The notes: a model not told the origin generated them from the sequence alone. 33,292 nucleotides of DNA from JBFJVZ01 sp041623895 (GCA_041623895.1 JBFJVZ010000021.1:1-33292); one strand, 5' to 3'; counted from the stretch's first letter, positions 18,274 to 27,049 are shown. Made by a program: numbers and translations.

Positions 18274-19076
18274 TCGATCACATCGCAATCACGACATACT
18301 TGTTAAGTCCTTTGCTCGCTCAGGCTGAGACTGCAGCGGCTGAGACTGCAGGGGCTGAGGCCACGGGCTTTTTTGACATTTTGCTGAGCGGTGGAATTGT
18401 TGGTGTGGTGATTCTGCTGGTGCTTTTTTCGCTCAGCATTGCCGCCGCTTATTTGGTGTTTGATCAAGTCATGACGTTGCGCCGCAGCGAAGTTTTGCCG
18501 GATGGCGTTGGCGATTCGGTGCGCGGATCCCTGTTGACGAATCGGCCCGCTGAGGCGGATGCGGCCTGTCGAAGGGCGCCAAGCGTGCTTAGTGTGGTGC
18601 TGCTTTCCGGTCTCAGCGAGATGGAATTCGGCTGGCGCGAGGTCGAAAAAGCGGTCGAAGATTCGCTGGCTCAGCAAGCGGCACGTCTGATGCGGAGAAT
18701 CGAATACTTGTCGGTGATCGGTAACATCGCGCCAATGGTTGGACTACTGGGTACCGTCACCGGGATGATCTTTGCCTTTCAGCAGGTCGCCACCACGCGC
18801 GGGGCCGCCGGCGCCGGCGACCTGGCCGAAGGCATTTATCAAGCTTTGGTCACCACCGTTGGCGGCTTGATCGTTGCGATTCCCGCGCTGGCCGCTTATG
18901 CCATCTGTCGCAATCGAGTCGATGCGTTGATTGCCGAAGTGGCTTATCAATCGCAGCATGCCCTGATGCCGATCAAACGGCGCCCCACAACTCGAACACG
19001 CGCAGCGACAACGCCCGCGGCGATCTCCAAACGCCCACCAGTCAGCGGCCAACAACACCCACCTACCGAGACTTAG
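18270..19076 (+). CDS. MotA/TolQ/ExbB proton-channel family protein
   Basis: A 268-residue inner-membrane protein of the ExbB/TolQ class. Membrane segments lie at about 34-64, 145-170 and 190-213, with a cytoplasmic domain between the first two. SVIGNIAPMVGLLGTVTGMI followed by AEGIYQALVTTVGGLIVAIP is the conserved channel core. The family couples proton flow to mechanical work with ExbD/TolR partners. The N-terminus has an Ala/Glu/Thr stretch from a 15-bp DNA repeat (18324-18359), and the tail is basic and Pro/Thr-rich. The ATG overlaps the TGA of the second GTPase gene. No ExbD, TolR or TonB gene is in the window, so the partner may be the small downstream protein, one of the GTPases, or a protein encoded elsewhere. 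Confidence 0.88.
   Translation: MIDHIAITTYLLSPLLAQAETAAAETAGAEATGFFDILLSGGIVGVVILLVLFSLSIAAAYLVFDQVMTLRRSEVLPDGVGDSVRGSLLTNRPAEADAACRRAPSVLSVVLLSGLSEMEFGWREVEKAVEDSLAQQAARLMRRIEYLSVIGNIAPMVGLLGTVTGMIFAFQQVATTRGAAGAGDLAEGIYQALVTTVGGLIVAIPALAAYAICRNRVDALIAEVAYQSQHALMPIKRRPTTRTRAATTPAAISKRPPVSGQQHPPTET
18324..18359 (+). repeat. 15-bp tandem repeat in the ExbB-like gene
   Basis: About 2.4 units of GCTGAGACTGCAGCG start at 18324, 18339 and 18354. They code for Ala-Glu-Thr-Ala-Ala-type residues near the N-terminus, before the first membrane segment. Confidence 0.85.
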
Positions 19077-19092
19077 TGCAAAGGATTGAACC

Positions 19093-19587
19093 ATGTCGAC
19101 TCGCATAAGATTGCTGATGGCGATCGCGCTGATCGCGCTGATCGGATTCACCACGCTGGCACTGACCATCGCGCAGCCACCTACGGAATCTCCGGCTGGA
19201 CCGCGCCGCACATTGGAATTACCCGATCTGCCGGATGGAGCGTTTCGCAGAAATCCCGGCGCTCCCAATCTCGATCCAGGCTTACAGCATAAAATCCGCG
19301 CAGCGATCGAAAGCGGCGATTTCGCCGAAACGGGTGATCCTGGCTTGGACGAGGTTTTGCAGATACTGCAAAAGCAAGGAAGTGTCTTAGATGGCTCAAT
19401 CCTGGAACCCGCAGCCGACGAGGGCATCCCAGAAAAGCGGCCGCAATCGGCATCGGTAAAAGCACGCGCAGCCGAATGTCTACTGAAAGCTGCCCGAGTT
19501 CTGGAAAAAATCGATCCTGCCGACAAAACTCGCCGCGATTTAGTGAATCAAATGCGTCGCGAATCGGTTCGTTTGTTGACACAATGA
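19093..19587 (+). CDS. Small exported or membrane-anchored protein of the GTPase operon
   Basis: A 164-residue protein, not recognised. One hydrophobic segment at about 6-28 (LLMAIALIALIGFTTLALTI) is a signal anchor or signal peptide. A Pro-rich linker follows, and the remainder is predicted soluble: a short acidic helix-rich part (about 65-100) and a C-terminal helix (about 122-164) rich in Arg, Glu and Leu. It starts 16 bases after the ExbB-like stop, so it is probably the last gene of the operon. The single N-terminal membrane segment with a periplasmic domain has the topology of ExbD/TolR (usually about 140 residues), but the conserved membrane aspartate of ExbD was not seen. It could be a functional substitute; this is speculative. 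Confidence 0.65.
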   Translation: MSTRIRLLMAIALIALIGFTTLALTIAQPPTESPAGPRRTLELPDLPDGAFRRNPGAPNLDPGLQHKIRAAIESGDFAETGDPGLDEVLQILQKQGSVLDGSILEPAADEGIPEKRPQSASVKARAAECLLKAARVLEKIDPADKTRRDLVNQMRRESVRLLTQ

Positions 19588-19614
19588 ATCTTGTTATCGC
19601 CTGCGTCGGGCTCT

Positions 19615-19638
19615 CGGTCCGTCGCTGCCGACCGTTTT
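19615..19638 (+). terminator. Weak stem-loop with T-run after the GTPase operon
   Basis: CGGTC at 19615-19619 pairs with GACCG at 19630-19634 and is followed by TTTT. It lies 28 bases after the last stop of the operon and before the cytochrome gene. The stem is only 5 bp, so it is a marginal terminator. Confidence 0.3.
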
Positions 19639-19679
19639 GGCGGACTGAAAAGACCGTCGCTTGATACGAATTCCTCAGC

Positions 19680-21971
19680 ATGTCACGACCTCCCTCTTCC
19701 CGCGAAAAACGTTCACAACGTCGTTTTTCGCCGCTACCACTCGCCGTCCTCGCCGGCTTGATCTTGACCGCCTCCGGACTGATTTTTGCAGATTACTGGT
19801 CGGCAATGCCCGCGGATGCAAAGGCCAGCTTCGTCGGCCGTAGCGGCTGCGCGGAGTGTCACCGGGAACAAACAGACGCCTTCAATGGATCCCATCATGA
19901 TTTAGCGATGGACGTGGCCGGCGAACAAACCGTGCTTGGCGATTTTGACAACGCGACCATCCAGCACGACGGGATCACCAGCCGGATGTATCGCGATGGG
20001 GAGCGTTACATGGTGCACACCGAAGGACCGACCGGTCAGATGGAGGACTTCCAGGTCAAGTATGTTTTTGGCTGGGAACCGCTGCAGCAGTACATGGTGG
20101 AGTTTGATCGCACCGAAGATATGTCGGACGATCAAATCGCGCGGCTACAAGTGCTGCGGCTCAGCTGGGATACGGAACAAAAACGTTGGTTCTATTTGCG
20201 ACCTCCTGACGTGCAGGACAAACTATCGCCCGATGACCCACTGCATTGGACAGGCATCGCACAGCGCTGGCAAACGATGTGTGCCGATTGCCACTCGACC
20301 AATCTGAAAAGGAATTTTGACCCCAGCCGCGGACATTATCACACCACGTTTTCTGAAATCGACGTCAGCTGCGAAGCCTGTCACGGCCCCGGCAGTCTGC
20401 ACATCGAACTGGCCAATAGCCGTTCACTTTTTTGGGATCGCAATCACGGTTATGGCCTTGCCCGGTTGAAAGGCGACGATCCCGAACCGCAATTGCAGAC
20501 CTGCGCACCGTGCCACAGCAGAAGAGGCGTGCTGAACGCTGACTTCAGGCCGGGTGATCTGTTCACCGATCACTACGCATTGGAAACCCTGAGACCCGAT
20601 ACGTATCATGCCGACGGGCAGATCAAAGACGAAGTCTATGTCTATGGATCGTTCATTCAGAGCAAGATGTACCACAAGGACATTCGCTGCACCGATTGCC
20701 ACGACCCGCACTCGCTGAAGTTGAAAAAGTCCGGCAATCAGACTTGTACTTCATGCCATCATCATGCCGCCGGCAAGTACGACGTTCCGTCGCATCATCA
20801 TCACAAGCCGGGGACTCCGGGCGCAATGTGCGTCGATTGCCACATGCCCCACACAACCTACATGGCAGTGGATCCCAGACGCGATCACAGCCTCCGCGTG
20901 CCGCGGCCGGATTTGTCGGTAAAGATTGGAACGCCCAACGCCTGCAGTCATTGCCATGTGCGTGATCAGTTGAAATCGTTGCCCCAGGAGACGCAACAAG
21001 AACTGGAGTCCAAGGAATACGCCGACTGGCTGTTGGCGGCGGAAGATGACCAGTCGATTGCCGCAGCCATCAAGGAATCCGATCGCTGGTGCGAGCAGGC
21101 TTGCCAACAGTGGTATGGTGCGGAGCGTAAGACGCCCGAACATTTTGCCGAGGCTATCTCAGCATTCCGTAAAGGCGAAGAGGGAGCAGTTGAGGAAATG
21201 CTTAGATTGCTCAGCAAGCCGGATGAATTGGTTCCGGCGATCGCCAAGGCAACGGCGCTGAGTGAATTAGCTGAAACGGGAACGACCGCGGCGATACCGA
21301 TAGCCAGTCAGTGGGCAAAGAACGCCACGGCCCATCCCATGGTGCGGGCCGCGGCGCTGAACGTATTTATGTCCGCGCGTCCAACGACCACCATTCGTGC
21401 ACTGCTGCCGCTGTTAAACGATGACTCACGGTTGGTTCGCACGGAAGCAGCCCGTGTGTTGGTAGCATCAGGCGTTTATGGGCAATTGGATGATTCGCAG
21501 CGGAGCCGCGTCGATCTGGCGGTGGAGGAAGTTAAAGATGGATTGATGGTTGCTTCAGATCGTGCCGGCGGCCATTTGGGCTGGGCCATGCTTTGCGAAC
21601 AACGCGGTCGTGTGCCCGAAGCGATGGAGGCTTATGAAACCGCAATTAAGGTCGAGCCGCTGATGACCGGTGCCAGATCCAATCTTGCCTCGTTGCTCGA
21701 ACGTGTCGCCGGCCAATACGGCGGCCCGACGCAAAGCCAGTTTCTTGCCCGCGCAGCGGACTTGCGGAAAGAAGAATTGCCGCTCATGGCCAGAGACGCC
21801 TCGCTGGCACCCGAGAATGCTGACGTGCAATACCGATACGGGCTGGCGCTCTACTTGAGCGGCGATTACGAAGCTGCATTGAGTCAATTGCAATTGGCGA
21901 CCGAGCTAGCTCCAGATGTTGAAATCTTTCAAACAGCCCTGCGGGCTCTGAAAGAGAAATTACAGCAGTAG
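19680..21971 (+). CDS. Membrane-anchored octahaem cytochrome c with HEAT/TPR-like C-terminus
   Basis: A 763-residue protein. A basic N-terminus and one hydrophobic segment (19-38) anchor it in the membrane or direct export. Eight CxxCH haem-binding sites follow at 57, 201, 231, 275, 337, 356, 384 and 422, with several clusters of histidines that could be distal ligands. Residues about 500-600 look like HEAT repeats (AVEEMLRLLSKPDELVPAIA), and about 600-760 like TPRs (EAMEAYETAIKVEPLMTGAR, ENADVQYRYGLALYLSGDYE). Similar haem-plus-TPR proteins are common in planctomycetes. The role is probably periplasmic electron transfer with a protein-docking platform; donor and acceptor are not known. The ATG at 19680 is the natural start. 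It is 92 bases after the GTPase operon and may be separately transcribed. Confidence 0.88.
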   Translation: MSRPPSSREKRSQRRFSPLPLAVLAGLILTASGLIFADYWSAMPADAKASFVGRSGCAECHREQTDAFNGSHHDLAMDVAGEQTVLGDFDNATIQHDGITSRMYRDGERYMVHTEGPTGQMEDFQVKYVFGWEPLQQYMVEFDRTEDMSDDQIARLQVLRLSWDTEQKRWFYLRPPDVQDKLSPDDPLHWTGIAQRWQTMCADCHSTNLKRNFDPSRGHYHTTFSEIDVSCEACHGPGSLHIELANSRSLFWDRNHGYGLARLKGDDPEPQLQTCAPCHSRRGVLNADFRPGDLFTDHYALETLRPDTYHADGQIKDEVYVYGSFIQSKMYHKDIRCTDCHDPHSLKLKKSGNQTCTSCHHHAAGKYDVPSHHHHKPGTPGAMCVDCHMPHTTYMAVDPRRDHSLRVPRPDLSVKIGTPNACSHCHVRDQLKSLPQETQQELESKEYADWLLAAEDDQSIAAAIKESDRWCEQACQQWYGAERKTPEHFAEAISAFRKGEEGAVEEMLRLLSKPDELVPAIAKATALSELAETGTTAAIPIASQWAKNATAHPMVRAAALNVFMSARPTTTIRALLPLLNDDSRLVRTEAARVLVASGVYGQLDDSQRSRVDLAVEEVKDGLMVASDRAGGHLGWAMLCEQRGRVPEAMEAYETAIKVEPLMTGARSNLASLLERVAGQYGGPTQSQFLARAADLRKEELPLMARDASLAPENADVQYRYGLALYLSGDYEAALSQLQLATELAPDVEIFQTALRALKEKLQQ

Positions 21972-22038
21972 CGTCACCATCGATCAGCAGCTCAGTGTAA
22001 ACATCTCCGCAGAAGTGGCGGCATCGACGTTGCAACCG

Positions 22039-22058
22039 AACCGGTTTGCGAATTCGCA
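22039..22058. promoter_or_regulatory. Two abutting palindromes upstream of the guanylyltransferase gene
   Basis: AACCGGTT (22039-22046) is followed directly by TGCGAATTCGCA (22047-22058), both perfect palindromes, 85-104 bases before the ATG at 22143. A 12-bp palindrome arises by chance about eight times in a window of this size, so an operator role is weakly supported. Confidence 0.25.
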
Positions 22059-22142
22059 GTCACCTTTTCCACTGCTGGTTGCTAGGTTAACTTCGTCAGA
22101 ATATTCGTTTGCAATCATGCTCTATTCCAAGAGAACTTGACG

Positions 22143-23219
22143 ATGCTGCATGCAGTGATCATGGCGGGTGGTAGTGGTACCCGATTCTGGCCGGCAAGCC
22201 GAAAATTGCGGCCCAAGCAGTTGCTGACGTTTTACGGGAATCGGTCGATGATCCAGGCCACGGTCGACCGGCTTGGGGATCTGGTCACGCCCGAGCGGCA
22301 ATTGATTTTGACGAACAAGATTCTCACCGAGGCAATTAGTCAACAGTTACCCGAGCTACCACGGGAAAATGTGATCGGCGAACCCTGCAAACGCGACACG
22401 GCGCCATGCGTCGGATTAGCAGCTGCCCTGGTGCGCGAAAAAGATCCCGACGGTACGATGGTGGTCATGCCATCGGATCACGTGATCGTTGATCCGGAGA
22501 GTTTTCGTGATGCTGTCCGGGCGGGTGAAAAGCTGATTGATCAAGATCCTACGCGGATCGTGACCTTCGGAATTCGGCCAAGCTACCCGGCTGAATCCTT
22601 CGGCTATATTGAAGCCGCAGCGCCGCTATCGGACAAACAGGCAAGAGCTTTTCAAGTCGCCCAGTTCCGGGAAAAGCCTGCTCGTGCGACGGCCGAGCAA
22701 TACCTGGCAGCGGGCAACTTTTTTTGGAATAGCGGAATCTTTTTGTGGCGGGCGTCTACGATTCTGGAGGCCTTAGAGAAATACGAACCGGACATGTACG
22801 CTCATTTGAGCGCCATTGAAAAATCAATCGGAAGCGACGGGTTTGCGGAAAAGCTGGACCAAGAATTCCACGCGATCACCGGCAAGTCCATCGATTACGC
22901 AGTGATGGAACGTTATCAAAATGTCGTCGTTATTGAAGCTCCCTTCCCATGGGACGACGTGGGCAGTTGGCAGGCGCTTTCGCGGCTGCGCAAACCCGAT
23001 GAAAATAACAACACAGTCGTTGGATCACACGTGGGCATCGACACGCGGGATTCGATCATTCATGCGGAACCAGGACACACGATCGTTACAATCGATATTG
23101 CTGACTTGATTGTTGTGCAAACGCCGGACGCCACGTTGGTTGCGCCAAAGCATGCCGAAGAACGACTGCGCGAGGCGGTCAAGGCATTGGAGCAGCAACA
23201 GCTAAGCGACAAACTGTGA
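22143..23219 (+). CDS. manC: Mannose-1-phosphate guanylyltransferase
   Basis: A 358-residue single-domain enzyme that makes GDP-mannose from mannose 1-phosphate and GTP in the cytoplasm, for polysaccharide and glycan synthesis. The nucleotide-binding signature GGSGTRFWPASR is at 9-20, followed by PKQ. MPSDHVI, FREKP, NFFWNSGIFLW and FPWDDVGSW are family motifs. It is the short form, without the C-terminal phosphomannose isomerase domain of bifunctional ManC. The ATG at 22143 matches the family N-terminus (MLHAVIMAGG) better than the TTG two codons earlier. AAGAGA at 22129-22134 may be the ribosome binding site. The Wzz-like gene downstream fits a surface-polysaccharide theme. Confidence 0.93.
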   Translation: MLHAVIMAGGSGTRFWPASRKLRPKQLLTFYGNRSMIQATVDRLGDLVTPERQLILTNKILTEAISQQLPELPRENVIGEPCKRDTAPCVGLAAALVREKDPDGTMVVMPSDHVIVDPESFRDAVRAGEKLIDQDPTRIVTFGIRPSYPAESFGYIEAAAPLSDKQARAFQVAQFREKPARATAEQYLAAGNFFWNSGIFLWRASTILEALEKYEPDMYAHLSAIEKSIGSDGFAEKLDQEFHAITGKSIDYAVMERYQNVVVIEAPFPWDDVGSWQALSRLRKPDENNNTVVGSHVGIDTRDSIIHAEPGHTIVTIDIADLIVVQTPDATLVAPKHAEERLREAVKALEQQQLSDKL

Positions 23220-23467
23220 GCGGTAGCAGGCACAAGGAATGCAGTCTGGCTGCGGCGCAACATTTGACTCCCCCTCAACTGCATCGCCGCCGGTTGCAAG
23301 CGGCCGACGGCCGATGCTGCTGCCTACGATCGTCAAATTCGTTACAGACTAACACCTGGGGTTGCGTTTTTGCATCAAAGGATGTTGCCTTTTGGCATCA
23401 TCATCCCAACCTGCGTGGTAGGGTTCGGCGGACAAAGTCTGTCCAGACCGAATCTCTTTACACGCAA

Positions 23468-23492
23468 GCAAACGAAATCGCGTTTGCAAACG
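23468..23492 (+). promoter_or_regulatory. Three alternating GCAAACG half-sites just before the DUF11 gene
   Basis: GCAAACG (23468-23474), its complement CGTTTGC (23481-23487) and GCAAACG again (23486-23492) stand in a row. The last two form the perfect palindrome CGTTTGCAAACG, which touches the ATG at 23493, where a Shine-Dalgarno should be; none is visible. They could be an operator or leader hairpin, or the real start could be elsewhere. Confidence 0.35.
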
Positions 23493-26321
23493 ATGCAAGC
23501 TCACGCCCATCAACCTCGATCATGCGCTGCACGCCTCCCTGCTGGGCGGCTGATGCTTGTCGCCATGGCGTTGATACTTGCCGTTTTCAGTGGCTGCAGT
23601 CGACTTCGATTGCCGGCCATCGATCCAACCGGATCCCGGCTGTTTGCGCCGCTGCCGACGACAACCACGCTGGCGTTGCCTGGATCAGCCGGTGAAGGAG
23701 GACTTTTCAGTCACATCGGCAAACTTGGCAGCCGCTTGCGTTTGCCCAAGTTTCGGCGTCCCGAACCTGCATTTCCGGAACCAGCGGAGCCTCCGAAGTG
23801 CCTGGTGCCCGCGCCCGCACCCGTTGCTCCTCCCCCGGCCATTGCCGCTCCCATCGACTCCAACGAGCCGTATGTGCCAAGTGCCGCATGCAATGGAGCA
23901 TGTAAAGACGGTCCACCGGCAGTCCTGTTCGGGCGCGAATGCCAACAAAAAGATCTGTTGAGGCTGCCAAAACGCGGCAAACGCGGCTGTATCCTGTTGA
24001 CACCGCAAAAGGTCGTGGCCCCCGTTGGCGGCGAAGTCCTATTGTTGTCCGGGATCTGCGGGACCGATGGTTATTTGCAAATGGGCGAGCCGCTTGAATG
24101 GATGTTGACGCCTAATAGCGTGGGAACATTCATCCAGGTTGGTGACGATGATCCTGGTTTTGTGCATCGGCTGGCGCGGATCAAGACGGCGGAAAAGAAA
24201 GACGGCTCATTCGCCAGCGGTGTCACCAGCACCAAACGCACGCTCATCACCCGAGGAAACTTGGATCCACAAGATGATGTGCAGTTGGAAAAAGGGCAAA
24301 CGTGGATTTCGATCAGCAGCCCCAGCGAAGGCACAAGCCATGTCACGGTTTTGGCTCCCAAAAGCGAATGTTGGGACAATCGAAAAGCATCTGCAACGAT
24401 CTATTGGATCGATGCCCGCTGGCAATTTCCGGGGCCGCAAATCGTTGCCGCCGGGTCACCGGCCAGCTTGACAACCCGCGTGACTCGCGCCGAAGGGACG
24501 TTGCCGGCCAAAGGTTGGAAGGTGCGCTACGAGATCATGCAACCGGAACTGGCAACTTTTGCCGGAACCAACGGATCGTCAGTTGTCGAGGTCGAAGTCG
24601 ACGAATCGGGGAACGCCACGGCCCAGTTGCTTCCCAACCAGGGCACCAGCGGAATAGCCACGATCGACATCCAAGTCATTCGCCCGGGTGGAGTCAGCGA
24701 CAACATGCCGACCATGGCGTTGGCACGAGGGCAAACGTTTGTCACCTGGAGTGCACCGCAGTTGGCCATTCGGGCCGGCGCACCGGAAGTCGCCACCTTC
24801 AACGTTCCCGTTCAGGTGGTCGCGAACGTTTCCAACCCGGGTGATCAAGCAGTCAATAACGTCCGCGTCAGTGTCCAGATCCCACAAGGTGCTCGCGCGG
24901 TCAGTTCCGATCCATTTGCGCAAAACCTACCTTCCGCTGTGGTTTGGGAAATCGGAACCATTCCACCGCAACAGCAACTCGATTTATTCATGGACGTAAC
25001 CGCACAAGCTCCCACGCAATTGACCTTTCAGGCGCGAGGAGACGCTGGATTGGTCGCCGAAGACACGGTCAGAATCGACGTTTATCGTCCCTCGCTTTCG
25101 CTGACCATTCAGCCCGATGGCCAGCGATTTGAAGCGGGTCAGCCGATCACATTCAATATCGACGTCAAAAACACCGGGGACCGGCCGCTCCAGAATGTGG
25201 AGCTGGTGGCGACGGGCGGTGAGTTGATGATCGATCAGAGGACCGGCAACAAGAGTGTCAGGAAACCGAAAACCGACGGCCCGTTACAACCCGGTGATGC
25301 CTGGCTGGTCTCGGCCGAATTTGTGCCCACCGAATCGGGGCGCAGATGCATCAACGTGGAAGCAACCGCGGAGGGCGGTCAGCGCGCTGCGGCGCAAAGC
25401 TGCGTGACGGTGATCAACCCAATTCCGCCCACGCCGGCATTGACGACGACGATCACGGGTCGCCAGAGTGTGCAAGTTGGAGACACAATCCTGATCCGCA
25501 GTCGGTTGTTAAACACTGGACAAGTAACGTTGACGAATATTCGCGCAACGATGTCCTATGATCCACAGTTGTCGCCGCGTGGCGCTACCGTAGAAGGTTT
25601 GGATGATTCTCGCATCAGCCAGTACTTGCTGGTTTGGACTGTCCCCACGCTGGAGCCGGGTAAAGCTGTGATCTTGGAGGCTCAGTTCCAGGCGACCGAG
25701 ATGAACCCTCGATCACAAGTAATCGTCACGGCCCGCAGCGACGAAGGCGCCACTTCGGACGAAACATTTAACTTTGAGATCTTACCGTCAGCGCAAACGC
25801 CGGGCACCGAAGTGCCCGGAGACGAACGCGTGCCGCCGCTTCCACCCGTACAGCCGGCACCGTCCATCCCCGGCGGCCCGGCTCCCATTCCTGCGCCCGA
25901 TGGAGGCCTGCAACCCACACCCAGGGGACCTGCTCAGCCGCTGCGATCGGAACAGCTGCAGGTGTCACTGAACATTATTGACAATCCCGTTCGTGTAAAT
26001 GAACCGATTCGCTATACGTTGGTCGTCGTGAATGATGCCGGCGTGGCTGATGGCCAGGTCAGAATTCAATTCAGGCTGCCTGACGGCGTTTCGATCAATC
26101 GCGTCACTCAGCGCCGCAGCCCAGAACTTCGTGAATTTCGCAATTTGGCAGGCGTCATCCGGCTCGCTGACATACGCACGATGCGTCCCGGGGAACGCAT
26201 TGATTACGAATTAGTAATGATCAGCAATCAACCACAGACCTTTGATTTGTCAGTCGAGGTGTTCAGCCAACGAACACCCGACGGCGTGGTGGCCACAAGC
26301 CAAACAATCGTGTTGCCGTGA
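23493..26321 (+). CDS. DUF11 / conserved-repeat surface lipoprotein
   Basis: A 942-residue exported protein. The N-terminus ends in a hydrophobic stretch and VFSGC, a lipobox-like site with the cysteine at residue 35. A Pro-rich low-complexity part (about 90-130) is followed by several beta-sandwich domains of the DUF11/CARDB type; sentences such as VSNPGDQAVNNVRVSVQIP, VKNTGDRPLQNVELVATGG and LLNTGQVTLTNIRATMSYD recur about every 120-140 residues. A second Pro-rich linker (about 805-850) precedes a last repeat. Such proteins occur on planctomycete cell surfaces and have no known enzyme activity. The open frame reaches back to a TTG at 23370, but the ATG at 23493 gives a normal signal sequence. 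The -3 residue Phe makes the lipobox imperfect. Confidence 0.85.
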   Translation: MQAHAHQPRSCAARLPAGRLMLVAMALILAVFSGCSRLRLPAIDPTGSRLFAPLPTTTTLALPGSAGEGGLFSHIGKLGSRLRLPKFRRPEPAFPEPAEPPKCLVPAPAPVAPPPAIAAPIDSNEPYVPSAACNGACKDGPPAVLFGRECQQKDLLRLPKRGKRGCILLTPQKVVAPVGGEVLLLSGICGTDGYLQMGEPLEWMLTPNSVGTFIQVGDDDPGFVHRLARIKTAEKKDGSFASGVTSTKRTLITRGNLDPQDDVQLEKGQTWISISSPSEGTSHVTVLAPKSECWDNRKASATIYWIDARWQFPGPQIVAAGSPASLTTRVTRAEGTLPAKGWKVRYEIMQPELATFAGTNGSSVVEVEVDESGNATAQLLPNQGTSGIATIDIQVIRPGGVSDNMPTMALARGQTFVTWSAPQLAIRAGAPEVATFNVPVQVVANVSNPGDQAVNNVRVSVQIPQGARAVSSDPFAQNLPSAVVWEIGTIPPQQQLDLFMDVTAQAPTQLTFQARGDAGLVAEDTVRIDVYRPSLSLTIQPDGQRFEAGQPITFNIDVKNTGDRPLQNVELVATGGELMIDQRTGNKSVRKPKTDGPLQPGDAWLVSAEFVPTESGRRCINVEATAEGGQRAAAQSCVTVINPIPPTPALTTTITGRQSVQVGDTILIRSRLLNTGQVTLTNIRATMSYDPQLSPRGATVEGLDDSRISQYLLVWTVPTLEPGKAVILEAQFQATEMNPRSQVIVTARSDEGATSDETFNFEILPSAQTPGTEVPGDERVPPLPPVQPAPSIPGGPAPIPAPDGGLQPTPRGPAQPLRSEQLQVSLNIIDNPVRVNEPIRYTLVVVNDAGVADGQVRIQFRLPDGVSINRVTQRRSPELREFRNLAGVIRLADIRTMRPGERIDYELVMISNQPQTFDLSVEVFSQRTPDGVVATSQTIVLP

Positions 26322-26719
26322 CCGATGATTCTGTTTGTTCACGGTGTTCGCCTTGTAGGCGTTGAAGCCGTCTTTCGCAGTACGCGGACGCTCAATTGTT
26401 TCTTTGACTTTGTCGGCTACGTAGACGATGACAATTAACGTCCGACATAGTCACCGATCCTGCACCCTATCCAATCCACCTCCCGCGTCGGATCCGACCA
26501 CGAAGCACGAGCGACTCGCGTAAGCCCGTCCTGAAACGAATGTCCCGGCTACCTCCCATAGTCGCGGTATTCCGGCTTGCAACAGCGCTCGACTTCTTGG
26601 CGATCACCGCAATCTCCCGATGGACGGGGCAGTCATGAGCGCGCAGCTGTCAGCAATGTCAGTGCGCGATGTCGACAACCACCTACCTCCCAGCATGCGC
26701 CAATCCTTTCGGAGGCACC
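26322..26719. other. 398-bp stretch without a convincing gene
   Basis: No coding frame with a plausible start or protein was found. It contains a small stem (CGCC-TTGTA-GGCG) soon after the DUF11 stop and a perfect palindrome, GTCGGATCCGAC, at 26487-26498. No T-run, tRNA T-loop or transposon end was recognised. It must include the promoter of the small gene that follows. Confidence 0.5.
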
Positions 26720-27049
26720 ATGGCCAAAAAAGATACGTTTCGCGTTGTCACACGCGGAAGCGACGGTTCGCTTTTGATTCGCGACTATCCGACGTGTGAA
26801 CCGCTCTTGAAATCGCATTTCCAAGTCGGAATCGATGACTGTAGCACGGATCTGGCACTTCGAGGCCTACCCGTGTTTCGCGGCCTAATAGGGCCCATGC
26901 CCGAAGGCAAGAACATTGTCCGTTACGAAACCCCAGAGGTGTTCGAAACACTCACCAAGGAATGGGGCAATACCAAGCCCAGGCGACGAACACGTCGGAA
27001 AGCAGAAAAACCGGGCGAGCTAACAAGTTCCCAACCGTCGATCGCGTAA
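26720..27049 (+). CDS. Small hypothetical protein
   Basis: A 109-residue soluble protein, not recognised. It begins MAKKDTFRVVTRGSDGSLLI, has a mixed alpha/beta-looking core with two cysteines (about 26 and 41), and ends in a very basic tail (RRRTRRKAEK). The ATG at 26720 is chosen because GGAGG (26711-26715) stands four bases before it, one of the best ribosome binding sites in the window; the frame extends upstream only to an ATG at 26669 without such a site. It stands alone, with 398 bp before and 177 bp after. The basic tail could bind nucleic acid, but nothing else supports that. Confidence 0.55.
   Translation: MAKKDTFRVVTRGSDGSLLIRDYPTCEPLLKSHFQVGIDDCSTDLALRGLPVFRGLIGPMPEGKNIVRYETPEVFETLTKEWGNTKPRRRTRRKAEKPGELTSSQPSIA

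Noticed and set aside
7718..26498. Four perfect 12-bp palindromes in intergenic DNA (7718, 22047, 23481 and 26487).
   Set aside because: About eight 12-bp palindromes are expected by chance in 33 kb. Their intergenic position is mildly suggestive only, and they have different sequences, so they are not one operator family.
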